This document shows positions 46,811 through 57,616 of a stretch of 64,000 nt of DNA, piece by piece (the stretch's first letter is position 1; every line of letters starts with the position of its first letter). Origin of the DNA: Lumbricus rubellus. Taxonomy: Eukaryota > Annelida > Clitellata > Crassiclitellata > Lumbricidae. Under the pieces are notes generated by a model. It was not told where the DNA came from. It did no database searches and was given only the letters and a program-made list of their open reading frames with translations. The position numbers were made by a program, and so were the translations under genes. The DNA is taken from NCBI GenBank assembly GCA_945859605.1, contig OX243817.1, forward strand, positions 33,660,790 to 33,724,789. The letters run 5' to 3'.

Positions 46811-47029
46811 GTATACAGATAATTATTTTTTTACATAAATTGAAAATTAAAATCCAGATGGTGTGGAAGACTATTGTACTTCTTTTCCTGACTGGCTCCA
46901 GTCACAGGTTGTCATTCATGAGTGTTCCAGCTCAAGCTCTTACGAGACAAAGACATGCATGCCTTGTCATCGATCTGAAAGGGGTCAGTCAGTCATCTTT
47001 GCACCATAACCTCATTAGATAACACACTG
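46811..47029. other. 5' flank of the glycosyltransferase gene
   Basis: Sequence upstream of the ATG at 46810; no TATA box or clear promoter motif. Confidence 0.35.
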
Positions 47030-47235
47030 GCGTAGAGAGCAAGAGGTTAAATGAGTTCACGCCCCAGACAGGTTGTGCTTTGAAGGCTGCTATTAGCACT
47101 GATTATTGCAGGCTGTCTGTTCTGTTAATAGTTCAGATTTATGTATTCTGTAATCCGAGTTCCTGTAAACTGTTTAAAGTTCATAATTCGACACTGTAGC
47201 CGATTGCGATCTGTCAACCGGATTGTTGAATAAAT
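47030..47235 (+). mobile_element. tRNA-derived SINE, family S2, copy 2
   Basis: TGGCGTAGAGAGCAAGAGGT, GAGTTCACGCCCC (B box with changes), AGGCTGCTATTAGCAC, GGCTGTCTGTTC and GTTCCTGTAAA follow the same order as 31172-31345. Confidence 0.6.
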
Positions 47236-47782
47236 GAAAATTAGTATTATTTTATTTAGATTATTTACATTATACAGACCACAATCATATTTCCCACTGT
47301 CCAAAGGGACAGTTCACTGCCCCATTTGGGCAATTCTACAGCCAGTTCCATGCATTGTGACTCCCACTGGCATTATCTTGGCCCCTATGCAAGCAACTCT
47401 TCAATCTATCACTGCCATTGCTTCTGCATGGGTATTCAGTTATGACGACTGACCTTGCCAACCTATATGTTAGAGACACAGACTGGAGCACAAGTTCCAA
47501 TGTCTGGAAATTCGGAACCATTGGATACATTGAATTGCTTAAAGTTCAACGTATTGAAGTTCTGCTGAACAATAATTTACGATCATAAATAGTTTGTTCA
47601 ACTTCACCAAATAATAAAATCTAAACCAATCTAAATCTTCTTGTTGCTGTGTTTATCATAATGCCTAAGACATGATAAGTTTTTAGAGTGAAATCGCAAT
47701 CAGAACTCATTATCTGTTGAAAAGTCAGGTTGAAAAGCCATATCACATCAACTAGAAAGGCATGTTACAAATGGTGAGCATG

Positions 47783-47785
<3 letters not shown>

Positions 47786-47818
<33 letters not shown>
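47786..47818. repeat. AT dinucleotide microsatellite
   Basis: About 16 copies of AT. Confidence 0.95.
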
Positions 47819-47820
<2 letters not shown>

Positions 47821-47939
47821 AATTATTGATAGCATATATGTATGATATAAAAACAATGTGTTGCAACTGATGAGTGTATAAACGTGGTAGATTCTGAAGT
47901 GAGCAAACGCTTCAATATGGTCCTTCAATAAGTCTGAAT

Positions 47940-48260
47940 TGGGTCTTACTCTGAAGTATCTTTTTCATCTTAAGCTCTGCCCCTCTCAGCCACTTCACCA
48001 CGTCTACTTCAATCCTCTGATCAACTTGACTTCTCTGTTTCCCCATGTCAGAACTACCATGGCTCAATCCAGATCCTTTGCCTGCATAAATCCATCTCTA
48101 CAGAATGGACTTCCACCATCAGTTCGTACCACCATCGTCTCTGGTAGTCTTTCATTATCTTTCTCTGACCTAGAATTCAGTCTTTCTCTTGAGGTCTATC
48201 GTACTGGGAGTGCTTCTGAAAAGCTCCTGCTGAGAGAAGCACTTCATAAACAGTAAAATA
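47940..48260 (+). pseudogene. LINE reverse-transcriptase C-terminal fragment
   Basis: Open frame of 105 codons containing VRTTMAQSRSFACINPSLQN and GLPPSVRTTIVSG, the S-F-x-x-x-x-P-x-LWN-x-LP-type block of non-LTR pol C-termini, then a diverged LKT-like end. A shorter relative is at 24590-24790. Confidence 0.5.
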
Positions 48261-49592
48261 AGATAGGATATATACCATATTAAAACACACAAACTTAATA
48301 CAATATAAGTTCACACTATAGAAAGCTGAGTGCTCTAAATGAAACAAAGCTTCTTTCAACAAGTGAAATATCACACGCACTCAGATCATATAATTAAATG
48401 GGACAAATATGAATTCATGAGAGGGATTTTATCGGACCAGCATATGAGACTTTGACCTCGACAATATTATTTGTCATAAACAGAAACTGTGCTGCTGGTA
48501 CCTACAAGCACACTGTAGAATGCTGAGCATTAAAGCAACCATTTAGAAGGCCAATATATGGCTAGATAATTGTTTATTGAAGCGTATGTTCTAAAATGCA
48601 TGGGAAACCATTCAGCCCATCGTTAAAGGGTTAATGAATACCACTATCATGTCTATCAGTCTCAGTAAATAACTTCAGCAATCATGCTGCAGTGTAATTT
48701 GTGCATGATGTATTTAGCCAGATTTTTTAATGCTTTTTCTGGCTCTGCTCAAATATTTATGTCACTGTTTACCATAAATTTCTCTCATAATTAAGAGTAA
48801 AAGTATGATATCAAAATGTACTGAAGATAGAGCCAACGTGTAGCTATGAAACTTGTTCGTTCACATGGATTTCCGTAAAACTGTACATGGTATTTATCTA
48901 TTTTTCATGTACATGAACTTGTTTCATCACATAAAGTAAATTTGCTAAGAAAAAAATCAAAGTTCTTGTAGCTCACCTTAAGGAGAAAGACTGCATATTA
49001 TGCTCATACTTGTTCCACTCCAAAAGGTTCAAGTTCTGCATGATCACACATAGCCAATGAAGCACTTGTACTTCAATAAGCACCTAATCAGCATTCAAAT
49101 GACTTACCAAACTCATTATCTTTGATAAGTACTCTGAAGTACACTTTAAAATCTATCTTGTAACCTACCAGAATGCAGGAGCTTTCATATGAAGGCACTG
49201 TACAGAGTACACACATTGTTTAAACTACAATGTTTGGCAATTGTTTGCAGTCTATACAAATCCGGTATCACCTTTCACATTAATCAGCACACACCATACA
49301 GCCAAGGTACAAAGGTCTTATGATGTGCACAAGAGGTACAGCTGACAAAGTTAGTCAAGCAATGTTTCCCACAGTAACTGGAAAGGCTTGTGACCTAATC
49401 TGGTTGCTCAAAGTCAGAAGGCAGCCACATGACATCCACATGAAACTGTGTTGGATACAACTATTGGTCATCAGTAGCTGAAGATATGGTCATTTTTGGA
49501 AGTATAACTAGTTTTAATTTCTAAACAACCAATATTCATAGCTTTCATACTAATGTTATTGTCGTAGATACTAGATATCCCTGGATGTATAA
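48261..49592. other. Intergenic, no gene seen
   Basis: AT-rich. At 48622-48634, CGTTAAAGGGTTAA is a lone end of the TTAA mini-element family. Confidence 0.45.
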
Positions 49593-50140
49593 TTCTCAGA
49601 CCCGGCTTTAGGGCAAGACAAATGAGGCAGCCGCCTTGGGCCCCAAACTTTCATGGGCCTCGCACTGCTAATCATAGTTTTCTTTAATGCGATAAGATTT
49701 ACAACAGTTGTTCCCAAACTTCAGTAGGCCGTGGACCGGCAATAATTTTTGGTGAAGTTCGGGGACCGCTAACTTAGGCCTTAATGGCGATGATCAACAC
49801 CAATAAGCTGACTGCAGTCATCAATGTAGTAAATTTAGAATAAATTAAAATTTTTGAATTCGCCATCTGACAAGTTAAAATAAGGCACGTTGATTTATTT
49901 AAAAAAATAATATTAAGACAGAAATTTGAATAAATTTTGGACAACAATTCGAATAATTTCACAATTTCAAACAAATAAACTAATAATTACAGATTTTTTA
50001 TTTTTAACTCTTCTCCGTGGACCGGCGATCATACCTCCGCGGACCCACTGATTTACAACACATTCGTCACTTAGCAACAATACTGGTAATCAATTTGCCG
50101 CGCGAATGTGATAGAGCGATTTGGGAACTAAACTGAGCCT
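49593..50140. mobile_element. hAT-like composite, decayed
   Basis: GACCCGGCTTTAGGGC and CCGCCTTGGGCCCC (49600-49655) are typical of an element of this style. Next, CAGTTGTTCCCAAACTTC (49695) and GATTTGGGAACTAAACTG (about 50118-50135) form imperfect inverted ends, with CGTGGACCGGC repeated near each end. Confidence 0.45.
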
Positions 50141-50542
50141 GCAGAATATTTAAACACAGCTACTGTATTCAATCATGCAGACTTTAATTGGTCTGGAATA
50201 CAGTAAATATTATTGTTGAACTAAACTGAGTCAAATGGAAACAAATTTCTATTAAAGGATGTCTCTTCAATGTTTTAGATAAAACTTCCTGGTTTATGTG
50301 ACCTGCTATGAGTGCATGACATTAACCCCTTGGGGGTTTTGTCCAGGGGTTAATGTCCGTGCCCCAGGATCTAAGTCTTTTTGTGGCAACTTGACTTTAA
50401 AACTGAGAAATCTTAAAAGCCTTGTATATGTTAATTTAAAAGATCTCGCTTACCAAAAATAGTCTCTGAAACTCTGTTGTTAAGGCTTATTAATGTCTAA
50501 ACGCTGAGCGTGTTTGATTGATGCTTTGAGCAGTGATATTGA
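50141..50542. other. Intergenic with one small TTAA palindrome
   Basis: Positions 50328-50357 read GACATTAACCCC..GGGGTTAATGTC, a perfect 12-bp inverted repeat around a 16-bp loop; otherwise nothing recognised. Confidence 0.5.
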
Positions 50543-50865
50543 ACATGGGCGCCCGCAGATTGCTCTGAAGGGGGTGGGGCCCAAAATAAAGTTCACGGTT
50601 CAAATTTGAAGCAAGAGTCTTGAAATGCATCTTAGCAGGAATTTAGGAACATCGGCATTTCTCATGGAAGTTCCTAAATGAAATTTCTCAGTTACCTTCA
50701 CTTTGAATATCATTTGGGGTGAGAATTGCGGGGTTTTGCATAGGCATCAACCCCAGTCTTTCTTAGGACCCATAGTCAGGATTTCTTTGCATACCGGTAC
50801 CCCAACTCCAAGTGTTTCTTGCTAGTGTGCCCTCTTGCCAATATGGGCGAGCGCCCATGTAGGCC
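50543..50865. mobile_element. Possible DNA element with ATGGGCGC ends
   Basis: ACATGGGCGCCCGCA on the left and GCGAGCGCCCATGT on the right are near-perfect inverted termini. GGTGGGGCCC near the left end is common in such elements. No clean target duplication found. Confidence 0.35.
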
Positions 50866-51394
50866 TGCATGGTATTACAATACTGTATTGGCAAGAAGTT
50901 AAGACCCAAATTTTTGCATGAGGACCCGCTCATCGCTTGCTGCCTCTATGTTGAATAATTGCGGTCTTTAAAACAACCCTGCCGGTACTTCTAACATAAA
51001 ATTTAATTGTAGATGGTAGCCTAGATAATGCGTCACTTTTATCAACCACTAGCTTGCTACGATTCTACCTCCGATTATTACTATATCAGATTAAATTAAG
51101 AATGATCTATTAAATCGATACTTACAGTAATTATTGTAGCGGCTGAAATTACGAATGAAGAATTATCGATAAATCGAAGGACGAGCTGCCTTCGCTGCGC
51201 TTCAACGCTATAAGGTCATGGTTTGCCAGTAGTATTAAATGTCCTATTTTGAAGTGTCATCGAGCTTCGTCTACGCATAATTTCAACTTAATTTTCACAC
51301 AATCCGTGCAATACGACGGCTGCCGAACGATAAAATGATTCGTTACGAATTTTGCCATTATTATTTTCAGTAAACCTTTTTCCGTCGCTGAATC

Positions 51395-51900
51395 CAGCCT
51401 TGCCACTCTAAAAAATGAAAAAACTCAAGTTGGAGGGTAAAAAAACCAAGAAAACCCAAGTTGCGCAAATCTTCAAAAATGTACACAATTTCCCGCCCGA
51501 AAAAGTAAGTAAGTAAGTATATACTATATACTTTAATGAACCGCCTGCAAACGCACTGCAACGACCATTTTTTAGTTATCCAGACCAAAAAATCTTTCAA
51601 GTTCTCGTCTCGTCCGAAATTTCTGATGACTTTAATTTTTAGTCATCCGGCCAAAATTTCTATAAAATATTCACAATTTCCCGATTTTCTTAGTCGAAAG
51701 AAAAAAACAAGCAAAAAACCCAAGTTTTCCCGAAAAAACCCATTTTTCAAGTTTGAAGATAGAAAAACCCAAGATTTTTTTCAGAAACCCAAGCAAAAAA
51801 CCCAAGTACTTCCCGAAAAACCCCATTTCCCAAGTTCGGATCGAAAAACCCAATATCTGGTGAAAAAACCCAAGGAGTGGCAACGCTGGCTGAATTCATA
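51395..51900. repeat. A/C-rich repeat with AAAAAACCCAAG units, related to the TAGTCATCCGGCC family
   Basis: TTGCCACTC at the left (~51402) and GGAGTGGCAACGCTGGCTGAATTC at the right pair with each other. The interior has repeated GAAAAACCCAAG units and TTTTTAGTCATCCGGCC (51636-51655), shared with 8.3 and 14.9 kb. A related start (GCCACTCTGGTTTTAAAAAG) follows at 51930. Confidence 0.5.
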
Positions 51901-53623
51901 TAAATAGTCCTAGACACTGTAGTCAGGGATGCCACTCTGGTTTTAAAAAGGTCAAATCCGGCCCATCGATCCGGCCAAAAAGAGGTTAGAAAAGGCAGAT
52001 TGAGAATTTACGAGAAAATACATTACAAAAGACTCTAATATCTTTGGTATTACAATCAATTTTATTGGGCTGTCTAAATAATTAGGGAATGAATATCGAA
52101 AATAACAATTATGACAATAGGGTTAATGGATTAAGTTTTTAGCTGATGGATGCAAGCTGATAGGGGATGCAGAAATCACCATCAGTACCTATAGCTACGC
52201 CACAGTATAAATAGTCCCATAATTAATTAGTCCCAGGTAATACTACAGTAGCCCACGTTATTATATTTAAATTAAAGGCAGGCCTAAGTAAATCGGAGTC
52301 GGGGGGGGGGGGGGGGAGTAGCGTCACTATAGCCCAATTGACCGTGGCAATTACTCACCTTGAATTTTAAAGGTAGACATGTATGAGCTACCTTAGCTTG
52401 TTTGGACTTTATCTAACAATTATGTGTAATATTTCTAAATTTAAAGTAAAGTAAACGACCGCACCTGTCCTAAAAATGACAGCCAGAGACATGAAGATGA
52501 AGGATGGAAAATGGAAGCACTCTGCTGAAGGCATCAAGGAACAAAATTAAGATAATTGATGAGTGGACTCAAAGAGAGACAGATATAAAGGCAGTGTAAG
52601 AATTGTGGAAAAATAACTGGGGGGAGGGGGTTGGACCATTATCCACTTGAAATCGAGGTGTGAAAAACAGACTTTAACATGGGGCTCTAAGAAAGACTGG
52701 GGGGGGGGGGGGGTGAAACCCCCAACCCCCCGGCAATTCTCACCCTGTATAAAGGAACTTGTAAACAATGGATCTGTTTTTCAGCAGCCAATTATTAAAC
52801 ACGTCATGCTCAATTAACTTACCTTAAAAGTCCTACATGTATATACATGTAGGAAGGTTATAAGTTACATTATACTATACAGGGAGCTCAAGAAGTAAAC
52901 CAACAACTTTAAACTGGAGAGTGGTTCTCACAGGGAAAAAAGTAAACAACAGACAATCAACATGAATGGGTAAATATGATATTTGAACTATCAAAGTATT
53001 ATACTGGTAATTGTCTACCAACATTCATTCTAAGACAAAGATGCAAGTCTTGTCAAGTTGTCATGTGCCGAGTGATGACTACACGATACACTGGCAGCAA
53101 TTTTCATTTTAACAAATAACAATGACCACTAGATGCTAATTAATTCCCTTTATTTGTCGTTGTTCTTTCAAGCTGAAAAGCGCAACTCGAACATCTGCAA
53201 ATTAGAGTGTACAGTTACATAGTGCTTGATAAAACATTTTGATGCACACTGTTCACCACCAGTCAGATGCAAACTATCATCATGAGATCTTGCAACAATG
53301 ATCACTCAAAGTAAAGCCAGTGAACACTGGAAAAGCAGGATTCTGCTTTCCAATCAATACTGCATATTATTAATTAAATAATTATAAATGGAAAAACAAC
53401 CTGTAGGGAATTTATGCAAAAACACAACCCTGTTCACATTCTGACAGAATTCTGCTCAGATTCACATCTTTTGCAGATGACACCCGATACTATATGCCAT
53501 TACAAAACACAATCTGTTATTGAATACAAATTTCCTAGCAATCAATCCCACTTCATATCATTTTAAACCCATTTTGTTCGCTTCCTCTCATTTAAAAGCT
53601 CCATCACCGGTAAAAACTATCTG
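51901..53623. other. Intergenic and TACO1 3' flank
   Basis: Two G-run tracts (about 52301-52317 and 52700-52713) that are hard to sequence. CTACATGTATATACATGTAG near 52833 is a perfect 20-bp palindrome. TACO1 transcript end not located. Confidence 0.5.
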
Positions 53624-56600
53624 TCAAGACTCAATATTGTCATAAACGCGTACAACATCCTCCAAAGCCTCAAGACTGTCCAACATTTTTGAAGCAACCT
53701 CAAGGCTGGCTGCGTCCAGTTTAGTGAACATGTGAGGGATGTATTCCAAACGAGCCGCCTGTGGTTTGAGGCCGCGTTCTTCCATGGCCTTCTTGACGAC
53801 ATGTAGTTGTTTCGGATCACAAATCAGCTTGACAAAGACAAAGTTTAGCACGTGAGTTTTAACTGCCCATCACAAATTTATACAAGTCCCGACATAAAAA
53901 TGTATCCTTTTTCATTTCTGTATGCAAGACAAGATAAGATACATCATGACTTAAATTCAGGACAGTAGTAAGTACCAAACCCTCAAGTACTTGCCAATTT
54001 ATACTTGATTAATTTTGTTTAAATCAAAATAAATATTTATACAGTCAATATAATATATAATTTTATTATAATATCAGTCGCCTAAACTACAAAAGAATTG
54101 CAGTTGTCATGTTCAAAGTTGAGCAGATATTCTTCACTGTCGAGGCATGTAATAAATGATTAACTACTTTGCATAACAATGACATTGCATAAGTATAAAA
54201 TTTATGGGTCAGCATCTACATAAATGCAAATGCAAGATGTCCTGTGGAGACTGACCCTATACACACAAGCATCATTCATTTGTTTGTATGTGCACTTGTT
54301 ATAGCGACCCATCAAGCTCTCTCTTCTCAGAGGCGCTCCCGACTACAGCGCGAACACTGCATCGGAGTTTCACGTCAAAGCGCTGAGCAATTACGAGACT
54401 TGCCTAAGGTCCCTACGCAGCGACTCGAGGTGGATTTGAACCTGCAACCCTCCGGCTGCAAGGCATCGAACATACCCATACACCACCACGCCCCACTCAT
54501 ACATAGACTTGCAATTCTTTTCAAACTTTAATCAAGTGATCGCTAGCATGACACCAAAGTGATCAATTGAAAATGACAATCAAAAATCATAATCTATTGA
54601 CAAGCTAGTCAGGGCAGCAAAAGTGTTCTTTTAACCCGTTCCCGCCAGACCGGGTCACCCGTGATCCGATTAACAGGATAGGTATCAAAACAATTCCGAC
54701 TGGAAAGGGTTAAGGTGCGTAGAAGATATAAAAGAAAGGCAAGAGATCTCTCTGTTTCTAGAGGCTAACAAACGTTAGTTGGCACTACAGCAACATCTGA
54801 ATTCAATAGATCCGAATTTAAACTAAAAATCCCACCCAAATCTCCATCCTTAAATCAATGGTAGTCTCCCAGAATCCCTTAGCGGTATGCATACCTGAAA
54901 AGATTGGAGTCCATCTTCGTCAAGACCATCAAGGACTTCCTCCGCCCCGACTTCAATTGCAACCTCAAAAGCGTCGTCTTCAGACAAACTGTCTTTGTCC
55001 TTTTGAAGGTAGACGACACCTTTATGTCGGAAGCTGTGCGCAGACGTGCCGGCCTCACCAACGCGACAACTGAACCACAGACACATTACCGTAGTCATTT
55101 AACATTAAGAAGCACAATAGTGATTTAACAATAGGAAGCACATTAGTCATTTAACATTATGAATCACATTAGTCATTTAACATTAAGAAGCACAAATGTT
55201 AGTCGTTTAGCATTAAGAAGCTCATTAGTCATTTAAGATTAAGAAACACATTAGTCATTAAACATTAAGAAGCACATTAATCATTTAACATTAAGAAACA
55301 CATTAGTCATTTAACATTAAGAAACACATTAGTCGTTTAACTTGTTATGAAGCACATTAGTCATTCAACATTAAGAAAACGTCAGTCATTTAACATTAAG
55401 TAACATTTATCAGCCGCAATTACCCGCAATATTATAGCAGAGTAATTTAGAAAGCATTAACTCATGTGTGATGAAAAATCCAGGTATATTCAGTTATGTC
55501 AATAAAATAATTATTTACCATAACTTTCACTTAAAAATCCCAAAACAATTCATAACTATAAATTGCAGTCCCTAGATATAAGCGCAAAACTACTACGTGT
55601 ACAAACGTCTTACCCAAACTGCTTCATAATGTGCTGAACCTCTTGTCTCGTCCACTTTGGTTTTTCAGTGTACGTTTCTATGATGAGCATGCAGTTCCCG
55701 ATTCCCTTGGCTTCGATAAACACCTGCGATCCCTTCACATCCTTGCTTTTTTCCTGCACAGCATAATTATGAAGCTTGTTATTTCCAAAGAGCTCTTGAA
55801 GACAACTAGCAGAGCAAAAAGAGATGCAGAGGATGGTTTACGCATAATATTGCGGAGGTACTTAGGAGCCTTCCCGACATCTGAGCTCTGGAAACCAGGA
55901 GCAAGTTCTTCTATCATATTCCCAGAATTAACAGGGATAATTGAGAGGAAACAGCATTCACATGTAGTATCAGATAGGCTACGAAAAAAGGGCAGCTAAT
56001 CACTTTTTTCTTTAAGTGCAGCTACATAAATTTATATGGTAATTACTAATTAGAAAAGCATCAACTGTAAATTATGCAGAAGTTCTATGACCAATCACTA
56101 ACTAAATACTCACGATGATCACCTGTAGTGCAGGGAACATAAATTTGGACACTCTTCTAGGTCTATGGGTGCCTTGAAGCACATAGTACACAGGTTTGAG
56201 ACTCCACAAAGCAACTACTGTGCACAACTGAGCATGTCTTGGGCGCACACTCATAACAGCAAGTCCTTACCGGCAGATAAATGCTTAAAAGGTCCAAAAT
56301 TAAGAAGCACATTAGTCATATAATATTAGGAAGACAACTATATATAAACTATTTATAAACCCAAGAAACAGTAATATCCAACTCACCATACGTTTAAGCA
56401 CTTCAAGCATAGTTACATTGGATACATCCTTGGCTTTACCATCTTCCAAGATGCGTGCTAACGTTGAATTCAGTTTCGGATTGGTACTACCGCCCTCTTG
56501 AAAAGAAACACAATGACCAGAGAACGCAAATGCAACTAAATTAATTTATGCTCTTATTCTGACACATGTGTATTTTTACCAGATGGCTAAAATAAGTTCT

Positions 56601-57616
56601 GTTATAATTCATGAAGATGATGATCAGCAATGAAATAATGAAAGACAAACATTAGCTCATTGAAACAGAAATGTTATGAATGACTGTTTTCAAGTAAAGC
56701 AGGAGAAAGACATGGGCATATTAGCCGTATTAGAGTGCTCAACCTGCAATGTAGAGAGAATGGATTTCAGCCGTCACTCAAAGAGTCGCTTTGTATCGTA
56801 AGAACCCTGAACAAATATTTATGCACAATATCTTCTCCTGCATGACCAATTGACCATGTGTGTTCTTCTTAACTAAAAGACATAAATGTCAAATACAGTA
56901 GTACCGTAAACTCTATTGTAAAACAATGAGCCAGGGAAGTGTATACGGATATTAAAAATGTCAATTTTTTTAGTTGCACAATCATGGTTGCCTTAGGCCA
57001 GGCTCATTACACGTGTCCAACTGTCCATCCATCACTAGTCCAACATTTCTGCCTACATGACAAGAAGTTAGGATGCACTCCGAAACTACTGAAAACCCAT
57101 ACATCTTGTTGAGGACAGTTCTTAACCTCTGAACAGATATATCAGGAGTGCTTCCAATACAAATTCGTGTTGTCATAGTTATTTCATTAGCAACCTACAG
57201 ATATTTATAAGCTGTTAAAAGATAGTTTGAAAATTGCAGAACTCATTCAAACTATTACCTCTGACAGCTAATTTAATTTTGCGAACAATGTCCACGGCTG
57301 TCTTTTGTTTTATCGCATCTTTCGATTCCTTAGTGTGGCGAATGTTATGCCAGTGACTGTGACCAGCAGACCGAGAGAATATTCGGTCAAAACGTTGCGG
57401 CCGCAACTCAATCCTCCCATTGCGATTCGGCACACCGGAATTTGACGACCGTGTTGACGAAAAGAGAAAAGATGAATTCCTTGTAATGGAACCGAAATTT
57501 TCAAAACAATGACCTGGCTGAAAACATGTTTTTGTATCACGCAACCACGCACTTTGAAGGAGGCATTTGTTATAACGCCAAGACTTTGTTGAGATGCATC
57601 GAATTAAGTGAGACAT
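53624..57616 (-). CDS. TACO1: TACO1 / YebC-family mitochondrial translational activator, 5 exons
   Basis: Exons 57616-57259, 56496-56387, 55753-55614, 55069-54895 and 53827-53624 join with matching phases (1,0,2,0) to 328 residues (human 297). Residues 1-80 are basic and Ser/Arg-rich, fitting a mitochondrial presequence. Then AGHSHWHNIRHTKESKD (84-100) opens the YebC domain. EGGSTNPKLNSTLARIL follows across the first junction, EVQHIMKQFGG in exon 3, FRHKGVVYLQKD and DAFEVAIEVGAEEVLDG in exon 4, and EYIPHMFTKLD..DVVRVYDNIES at the end. TACO1 helps mitoribosomes translate COX1, with bacterial YebC relatives easing polyproline stalling. All motifs are intact. Introns 2 and 3 contain copies of a 26-bp minisatellite. 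Confidence 0.95.
54280..54500 (-). mobile_element. tRNA-derived SINE, family S1, copy 2
   Basis: Reverse complement of the 29.4-kb copy: GTGCACTTGTTATAGCG, CAGAGGCGCTCCCG, GTTTCACGTCAAAGCGCTGA and, on the reverse strand, the B-box region GGTTGCAGGTTCAAATCC. In TACO1 intron 4. Confidence 0.6.
54631..54713. mobile_element. TTAA-bounded mini-element, copy 3
   Basis: 83 bp from TTAACCCGTTCCCGCC to GGAAAGGGTTAA, one mismatch in the CCCTTT end. In TACO1 intron 4. Confidence 0.55.
55095..55402. repeat. 26-bp minisatellite in TACO1 intron 3
   Basis: About 12 diverged units of AGTCATTTAACATTAAGAAG then CACATT. A separate stray unit (TTAAGAAGCACATTAGTCAT then ATAATATTAGGAAG) occurs in intron 2 at 56300-56333. 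Confidence 0.9.

Noticed and set aside
46265..46822. 185-codon plus-strand frame
   Set aside because: Antisense shadow of glycosyltransferase exon 1.
54244..54531. 95-codon plus-strand frame
   Set aside because: It lies on a reverse-oriented SINE.
55095..55402. CRISPR-like array
   Set aside because: Units are contiguous and diverged without unique spacers; it is an intronic minisatellite in an animal gene.
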